Assembly: GCA_963989385.1 (NCBI GenBank)
Contig: OZ022509.1
Location: forward strand, 77,398,667-77,462,666
DNA from: Ctena decussata
Taxonomy: Eukaryota > Mollusca > Bivalvia > Lucinida > Lucinidae
Reading direction: 5' to 3'
DNA length: 64,000 bases
Numbering within the stretch: position 1 is the first letter of the stretch; each line of letters starts with the position of its first letter. The notes under the pieces were generated by a model that had not been told where the DNA came from, searched no databases, and saw nothing but the letters and a program-made list of their open reading frames with translations. Positions 57,636-64,000 of this stretch are shown here, piece by piece. The position numbers were made by a program, and so were the translations under genes.

Positions 57636-59335
57636 AAGTAAGTAAGTAAAGTCTTTATTTAACGAGGGTTACAACATTTAGCACATACATATGTATAAGC
57701 TAATCTTCCATGAGGCCCTCAATATACAACTAAATTTATACAATACCTAAAAATAAATACAAAAGCAAACAAAGAATTATATACAAATAATGACATGGAA
57801 ATGTACAATGTGTCTATAAATTTTCAAGTTTGGTGAACAAATTATGCTAGAATGTTAAGTAATAGCATCCCAAACATATCTATTGAAAATGAGTGCAGAT
57901 ATAATTCTAAAGTACAAAGACAAAACAAAATTTGAATATAATCTGATATATGTATAATCTGATATATGACATATGAAATTTCAATGTATTCAAAAATTTA
58001 ATGGTAGTTTGAATGAAGGTAAAATAGCTAATGTCTGAATCTTCAGTCATTCATATTGACCTTTATACAGGAAAAGCAAGAATCACAGGTATTGTAGGTA
58101 GGGACTTCTATTTAAAGCCGCATTCAAAAGACTGATTGAGTCAGGCATCTAACCCATGACCCCTGGTTCATGAATCAAGAAATTCACTATAGGTAATGCA
58201 TGTAGGTCTTCCAAGAAAAGGAAATGAAAGGAATAAATTTTGCTCACATAGGTTCAGTGGGCACATAACCCTTGTACAGTGTTGGCAAATACCTGTTATT
58301 CACTGTGTCTGAGTTTTCAACAGATTCATAACTGAGCTAGACTTAAGACTCTTACTTTTCAGGAGGAAGGTGCTATATAAAGAAGAAAAAATAGTAACAA
58401 TAATAAACATTTTAACTAAACAGGATATACGGGACTTGCAAAATATAGAAATCTTACATACAGTGCATACAAACAGGCAAGCACATAATGTATATCAATC
58501 AAATTAACAATGAAAGAAAAAAAAAAGAATGACTGCTGAGTGATCATTTTCCCAACAAGAACACACTACAATACAATAAGAACAGAAGAGAAAAAGCAAA
58601 AGAAATTTTACTCTTTGTACATTTTAACTTTTCGTTTAGTTAGTCAGCCATTTTACACATCTATTGTGGAACGTAGTAATTGTTGAAGCATTTTTTATTT
58701 CCTCTTGCAAGCTGTTCCATATTAGGCACCCAGAGTATCTTAAACTATGTTTAAAGAATTCAGTTCTTGGCTTAGGTGGAACAAAACAGCAAGCAGATGA
58801 TCTTAAATTAATAGTTGCATTGACATTGTTACGTAAAGTAAAATTTTCTGAAATATATTCGGGCTTAGACTTGTTAAAGACTTTAAACATAAACTTTGCT
58901 TCTCTTAGATAAAGGCGATCATATACAGACAAAATCTTCAAAGTGCTCATAGCATCGCTGTAATCATCTACATTATAATCGAGAATGACTCGGCATGCCC
59001 GCTTTGTGATCTGAAAATTTTTAGTTTATTAGCCTCAGATGAATTACCCCATACACTATTGCAGAAGTCAATATGTGGCTGAATATAGGATTTGTAAAAC
59101 TGAACTCGATGAGCCTGGGATAAGAATTGCTTAATTTTTGAAAGAAGCCATATACTTGAAGCAATTTTTTTGGTTAAATATTTAACATGTTCATTCCAGG
59201 TTAAATTATTGTCAACAAAGACACCTAGAATTTTGTCGTGAGTAGTCATACTAATTGATTCATTATTGAAATTCAGGTCAAGTTTGTCAGTATCTAGTCT
59301 GTGACGTTTCTGATTTGTTGTTATTAGCATAACTT
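57636..59335 (-). pseudogene. LINE C-terminal RT fragment with (TTAC)n tail
   Basis: Minus strand 59330-58968: DKILGVFVDNNLTWNEHVKY, YKSYIQPHIDFCNSVWGN. Then a frameshift near 58960 and 58950-58636: YDRLYLREAKFMFKVFNKSK, YSGCLIWNSLQEEIKN. A ~1 kb 3' UTR follows to AATAAAGACTTTACTTACTT and the repeat tail. Jockey/CR1-type, 5'-truncated. Confidence 0.88.
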
Positions 59336-59693
59336 TTGTATTATTCGAAAACCATTTCTACCAACTTACATACGTATATATTGTTGTTCACTTTACGCAA
59401 CAGACTACAATTGTCCGTTCTTTGGTCACAATTGTTTTGTCACAAAGGAAAAGCTAGAAACTTTGTTAAAGTATACGATCTAGTGATGAATGAAAACAGT
59501 CTAGGTAATCCCTTGATTGTGGACAATTCTCCCCGAAGCGGTGATACCGCAACCGTTTTTACAAATTGGCCAGGATCTTTTCCCTTGCCGTCTGTTGTTG
59601 CTAGGCAGCAAGCGATTAACGTTGCTTAGTTGTATGCGCCATAAGATATGCCACGCAGTGGTTATATTATCGATATGCAAATCATGTACTCCT

Positions 59694-59865
59694 TTCGCTG
59701 ATTCAAGAAGGGCAGTTGTCAGTTACTGGCGAAAGTATGTGCACTTAGTACTGGTTAACCGCTTAGGTCTAAGCCTGCCCAGGAATAGTGTGGTTAGGTT
59801 AACTGACCGTCCCGACATGACCTTAGTTGTTTACCGTGGACGTTAAGCATCAAATCAACCAACCA
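59694..59865 (+). mobile_element. SINE family 2, 5'-truncated
   Basis: Begins within the body (CGCTGATTCAAGAAGGGCAG), runs AAGTATGTGCACTTAGTACT to TTTACCGTGGACGTTAAGCA and a degenerate AACCAACCAACC tail. Head absent. Confidence 0.85.
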
Positions 59866-59999
59866 ACCAAATCATGTACAGTCTAAAAATATAATAAATC
59901 CTGCTATTTATTAGATGGCCCTCATACTTTTGGAATTGCGTCTTATTTTGGAAGACTTTGGGTACAGAAAAGTGAACATTTTATGTATTTTTGTGACAT

Positions 60000-60780
60000 C
60001 ATTCTAACTGTTGAAAGTATATTGTCAAGGTTGAGTAGGTACTTTTAACTACAACATCCCCACAGAAAAGTACACCTAATGGCGAAAATGGTTGCGGTTT
60101 TTTCTTTTCTTTTTTTTTCAAAATTTCAAGTCTTATCATCATGTGTTGGCGCTGTCATGGAAATATGTTTTCCGAGACACACTAAGGCACACATTAACTT
60201 ATTTAAACACTAAGACAGAATTTGCTGATTTTAATTTAAGCCCGGATATTATTTTGTTTTTAACTTTCAGCTGAGGAAATTAAAATCTTAAAAAGTTCCT
60301 TCAAGAGCAGAGAATACATACAGAAGTAGGAACATGGACCAGACTACGTAGTTTCGGCTAATAAAGCCTCGTCAGTGACCCTGACAATATCTGGTGACGA
60401 AACCAGAAAAAAAGCATACTGTAATTTCTTATTTTAATTGGACAGTCGATTCAAAGACTGATTAGTTTCAAAAGGATCCAAATAATATAAAAGACGATGA
60501 TCTAGAATAATAGTCTAAATCGATCTCAAATTTTAGATTTCTAAGAATCTATCCTCTGATCTCAAAGGATGTAAATAAAATATAATCTGCACTATGGATG
60601 ATGTACGGGAAAAACTTTGCTTTTGGTTGTTGTTTTTTTCCATAGCTATGGCAAATGTTTTCTTTTTTTTAATACACAGCAAAGGTGAAAGCTTATAAAT
60701 GTGACAAAAGGCTTATAATTTTTCGTGTTGTACCAGTACGATGAAAGAATTTGTTTAGCTGAGAGAATGTTCTTTTTTTT
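60000..60780. other. No gene seen
   Basis: Only a short match (ATAATCTGCACTATGGATGA near 60583) to decayed repeats at 13280 and 13490. Confidence 0.45.
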
Positions 60781-60802
60781 TCTTAACTTACGACTAAGGC
60801 AT

Positions 60803-61440
60803 TTTTATACCCCGCCTCACGTTAGTGGCGGGGTATTATGTTTTCACGTTGGCTGTCCGTGTGTCTGCCCGTCCGTCCGTTCGTAGTACGTACGTCCGTC
60901 CGTCTGTCCGTCCGTCCGCACTTCGTTTCCGTTCGATAACTTAAATATTTATCAACTGATTTCCTTCAAATTTTGCATATGCATTTGTACCGAGAATGTC
61001 TCGCTTGGGATTGCTAATGGGCAAATTTCGTTAATTTCTTACAGAGCTATGGCACTGGTCAATGTACAAAAAATGGTTTCTGGCCTCTAGTTCCTTTACT
61101 ACTTGGAGTATGATGATGAAACTTCAAAAACATGAACGAAGTAGCAAAATCGTTGTATGAGCACAGAAATTCTATCATCGGGGGTTATCTGCCCCTGCCC
61201 TGGGACTATATACATGTATAAAAGCATGAAAAATTCCATATAAAATCAGAGTTTGAAGCAATTCTTCTGAAACCTTCAACAAATGGTCAGAGTGATGAAA
61301 GCCTACATTGATGCTCAAATTTACGCCATGGCAGTTATCTCCCCCTGCCTCCCCGGCTATATACATGCATAAATCTGCAAAAATCGGTGTGTGAAAAAGG
61401 TTTGCAGTGTAGTGGGTATCACGCAGTCGTTTGCGGTGCT
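60803..61440 (-). mobile_element. Tandem-core-type element 4, fragment
   Basis: The plus strand starts TTATACCCCGCCTCACG...GTGGCGGGGTAT, a terminal hairpin. Multiple CCGTCCGTCCGT runs follow, the complement of the GGACGGACG motif of elements 1 and 3. Then two or three diverged units with AGTTATCTCCCCCTGCC and ATATACATGTATAAA. The inner boundary is uncertain. Confidence 0.6.
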
Positions 61441-61596
61441 TCTATTTTTTTGTTTTAAACATTAGCTAACAATACAGCTAGGGCAAAAAATTGTACTTCT
61501 TTTTTCGTCAGCAACGACACACTGGTCTGGCATTCAACACAGGTAACGAAGACAACGTCCAGGTTTCGTAATTCCTACGTCTAGCCAACGACGAAA

Positions 61597-61624
61597 ATGG
61601 CGACTATCGCGAGGGGGCGAATCG
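61597..61624 (+). CDS. Possible first coding exon, unidentified gene
   Basis: ATGGCGACTATCGCGAGGGG onward encodes MATIARGRI plus one base. It ends at an excellent GTAAGTG donor, in ACGAAAATGG initiation context. The upstream 100 bp are GC-richer than average, like a promoter/5' UTR. No second exon was found before 64000, so this could be chance or the start of a long-intron gene running off the right edge. Confidence 0.35.
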
Positions 61625-61639
61625 GTAAGTGAACTTTGT

Positions 61640-62640
61640 TTACGCATTGTAATGAAATACTTCAGTTTTACCCTATAATAAATGCCTTACGGACCGCTAA
61701 AATTATCATGCGTTTGGTGTGTATTGGTATTTTCTGCTTTTGCACGCAGGTTTAATTGTAGTGCTGGATCTCCGTTGAGAGGTGTTTGCTTTATAGTGTC
61801 TTTTCTACATGAATAGAAAGAAAATGTCGCCTAACTGATAAAATGAGATGTTTTGGAAAATTGTTTTGCTATGCGAACGAAGCTACTGAATACTTGAAAT
61901 GAATAAAATACCATTTTTGTATTTGGAGTCGGTAATAGCGCTGTAATTAAGGAATTTTCATTACAACTCCCCTAGCAACGAGTCCAGTACAGCGGAAAAA
62001 CAACGAAGTTTTTAATAAAAAGGTTAAATAAGCAGTTTCCAGAGCCCACTACAGATATTTTACATCATTTTACCGTTAACTATAGATTTTACTAAGTGTC
62101 ATATGTGACAATGAAACGTTTATGCCGTTTATTGCTCTATGACTCGCTAATATGTAGTCAGTCAGTTTGGCGGCATTATGTAGATTTGCAATATGTTTCG
62201 ACTGTATATGATAGAATTATGCGATGCCAGCCATTTTTCCAAACTTGTAGCAGCCTGATCCACAGTGAGCACACGATGATGGAACAACGTCTACCCAACG
62301 TTGTCCAAACGTCATAGACATTGCATAATATATATGTACCTACCTTTATAAAATTTAAATTAAGTGCAACAGTCGCGCATTTCTATATTTAATATCTTCA
62401 CTGCCACTTAACCCCAAAAATTGAAGGGCAGGTCCTAGAAAGCAACGGGCATCCCTCTCTGAACCATTTCGCGGGATACGGTAGCTGCAGACATCTGATC
62501 AGTAACGCCTTCGTATTAACTCGCCAGCGCACCTCTCCCGCCTCCTCCCCCAGCCCCTCCTCTCCGCCCCCGCGTCCTGAAAAAAGGTGACAGACAATTG
62601 CATCAGGAAGGGAGGGAGGAAAGGAGATTTCTGAGGCAAC
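61640..62640. other. No gene seen
   Basis: Possibly intron of the candidate gene starting at 61597. A C-rich stretch occurs at 62524-62575. Confidence 0.4.
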
Positions 62641-62644
62641 AAAA

Positions 62645-63060
62645 CATGTTCTATTTCTATTCTACCCACTATAACCTAGCAAGGTGGTTGGGGCACCAGT
62701 GGACTTCGCAACAATCCATTTTCACTTTGTCCTGTTATCAGCTGCTCTGGTTAAGCTGGCTATGTTCATCCCCGTCAACTCTTTTGTATTGTCCTCCCAC
62801 CTCTTTTTTCTGTCTAAATATCCTTCTTTTTTCTTTCATTGTGTCCCGTTGAATCGCCTTACTTAAGCAAGCAAACCTGGAGACGTGGCCAGACCACCTT
62901 AGTTTCCGTTTTTGACCATGGCCAGGAATTCATCATATTCTCCAATGGCGGCTTGGATCTTTCTGCGAACCTCCTTATTGGTTACGCGATCCTTGTCCAT
63001 TAGTCTTCGGTGGCATCTCATCTCAAAGGTCTGTGTTCTTTCTCCAACTGTGCTGTCAAA
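62645..63060 (-). pseudogene. RTE-like LINE 3' end, second copy
   Basis: RTQTFEMRCHRRLMDKDRVT, NKEVRRKIQAAIGEYDEF then a frameshift to KRKLRWSGHVSRF. This is the C-terminus of the LINE at 56022, with the (TAGAA)n-type tail at 62650. The NISYKD segment is partly deleted. Confidence 0.85.
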
Positions 63061-63289
63061 CCTGTACTCCTCTACCTCTGCTACGACACCTATTTCCAAA
63101 TTGCCCAGCAAACCACACACGGGACATAAATCAGCAGTACAGACCCAGATCAGACGCTGCATAAGACAAATGGGTAAAAAAGGCTAAAAGTTTTCCATAG
63201 CCTACTGGCCGTAGGGCCAGTTGGGGTTAGACTTCGTTACGCTAACATGGTAATATCAAATCATAAAATGCGCCGTGCCATGAGAAAAA

Positions 63290-63480
63290 ATGGTATTTTA
63301 GATCATGTGCGGTTAGCGAAAGTTCTGATCAGCCTGCGCACCTACGCAGCTTGATCACAGCTTTTGTTGTTTTCTGGCACAATAACTGTGCAAGCAGACA
63401 GTAAAGATCGTTATTAAACTGCGCGTATGCGCAGGCTAATTTGGTAGACACATGTTTTTCCCGTTTTGCTCTTGAAAGTC
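63290..63480. repeat. Foldback A-related element, diverged
   Basis: GCCATGAGAAAAAATGG, TTCTGATCAGCCTGCGCACC and GCGCGTATGCGCAGGCTAAT keep the layout of foldback A arms, but the ends and arms no longer pair well. Confidence 0.45.
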
Positions 63481-63504
63481 AGATGGCATCGATATTGTAA
63501 CTGA

Positions 63505-63745
63505 CTTATAATTCAGAGGTCCTGGGTTCGATACCCAGTCTGGCCACATACATTCGTTTCTCCTTCCGCTGATTCAAGCAGGGCAGTTGTCAGTTACTGG
63601 CGAAAATATGTGCACTTAGTACTGGCTAACCGCTTAGGAGGTCTAAGCCTGCCCAGGAACAGTGTGGTTAGGTTAACTGACCGTCCCGACATGACCATAA
63701 CTGTTTACCGTGGACGTTAAGCAACAAATCAGTCAGTCAGTGTCC
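63505..63745 (+). mobile_element. SINE family 2, head damaged
   Basis: B box GGGTTCGATACCCAG followed by the full body to GACGTTAAGCAACAAATCAG. The A-box half is replaced by unrelated sequence. Confidence 0.85.
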
Positions 63746-63854
63746 CTTTCAATCGGATTTCAGTCATATTGAGATGAAAGGCTGTGTGCAGTGGAAGCCT
63801 GAATTCCATCGACGGCGGGATAGTTACTCATTGGGCAAATAACATTAAATAAAC

Positions 63855-63938
63855 TTTGATTCAACCTTAATTCAACGTCACTATGTTGAATCAATGTTGA
63901 TTCAATGTTGATTCAACGACGTGTGCCTGCTGGGTAAA
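63855..63938. mobile_element. GTTGAATCAAC MITE
   Basis: TTTGATTCAACCTTAATTCA, centre ACGTCACTATGTTGAAT, ending CGACGTGTGCCTGCTGGGT. The CTGCTGGG end is shared with the ACGTC MITEs. Confidence 0.65.
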
Positions 63939-64000
63939 GGTAAAGGTTCTCATCGTCAGCGAAGGGGCAGCCGGGGTCAGAGACCCACTGTTTCGTGGGT

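Noticed and set aside
1..64000. A new defence or other multi-gene system
   Set aside because: Only two unrelated host genes and transposon remnants are present; nothing resembles a co-located functional cassette.

Overview
The window is animal nuclear DNA, AT-rich and intron-rich. It holds two recognisable host genes in a sea of transposon debris. The repeat content is typical of bivalve molluscs: tRNA-headed SINEs, short foldback elements of CCGCGACACG and GTTGAATCAAC type, and pearl-like elements with internal tandem cores and a GGACGGACG motif. I infer a heterodont or venerid-like clam, but the species is not determinable from sequence alone.

Host genes. (1) 167-6879, minus strand: the first four coding exons of a PDIA6-type protein disulfide isomerase (signal peptide and the first CGHC thioredoxin domain). 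The gene runs off the left edge of the window. An ER-stress-element-like box lies about 94 bp upstream of its ATG. (2) 29431-39282, minus strand: a complete 275-residue tetraspanin in six coding exons. All introns are phase 0, and a splice acceptor just upstream of the ATG implies a non-coding 5' exon. (3) A possible first coding exon of an unidentified gene on the plus strand at 61597-61624.

Layout. 1-7 kb: PDIA6, whose introns carry a TAA-flanked tandem-core element, a 27-bp minisatellite, foldback MITEs and SINEs. 7.4-10.9 kb: LINE fragments, one split by a SINE with a 14-bp target duplication. 10.9-17.9 kb: three nested terminal-inverted-repeat structures between two LINE fragments. 18-24.2 kb: palindromes, a degenerate array, and one tandem-core element inserted inside another. 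25-39.5 kb: the tetraspanin gene and its 3' flank, carrying nine copies of a ~238-bp whole-element palindrome. 41.7-46.8 kb: a ~28-bp minisatellite split by a young L1/Tx1-like LINE with an open 781-codon reverse transcriptase frame. 47-64 kb: LINE 3' ends, SINEs, MITEs, a 370-bp GA/CT tract and unassigned sequence.

The two genes have no evident functional link beyond the secretory pathway: PDIA6 folds disulfide proteins in the ER, and a tetraspanin is a disulfide-rich membrane client. No RNA gene, CRISPR array or prokaryote-like system was seen. The most notable structure is the dense foldback invasion of the tetraspanin introns, with hairpins abutting splice sites.
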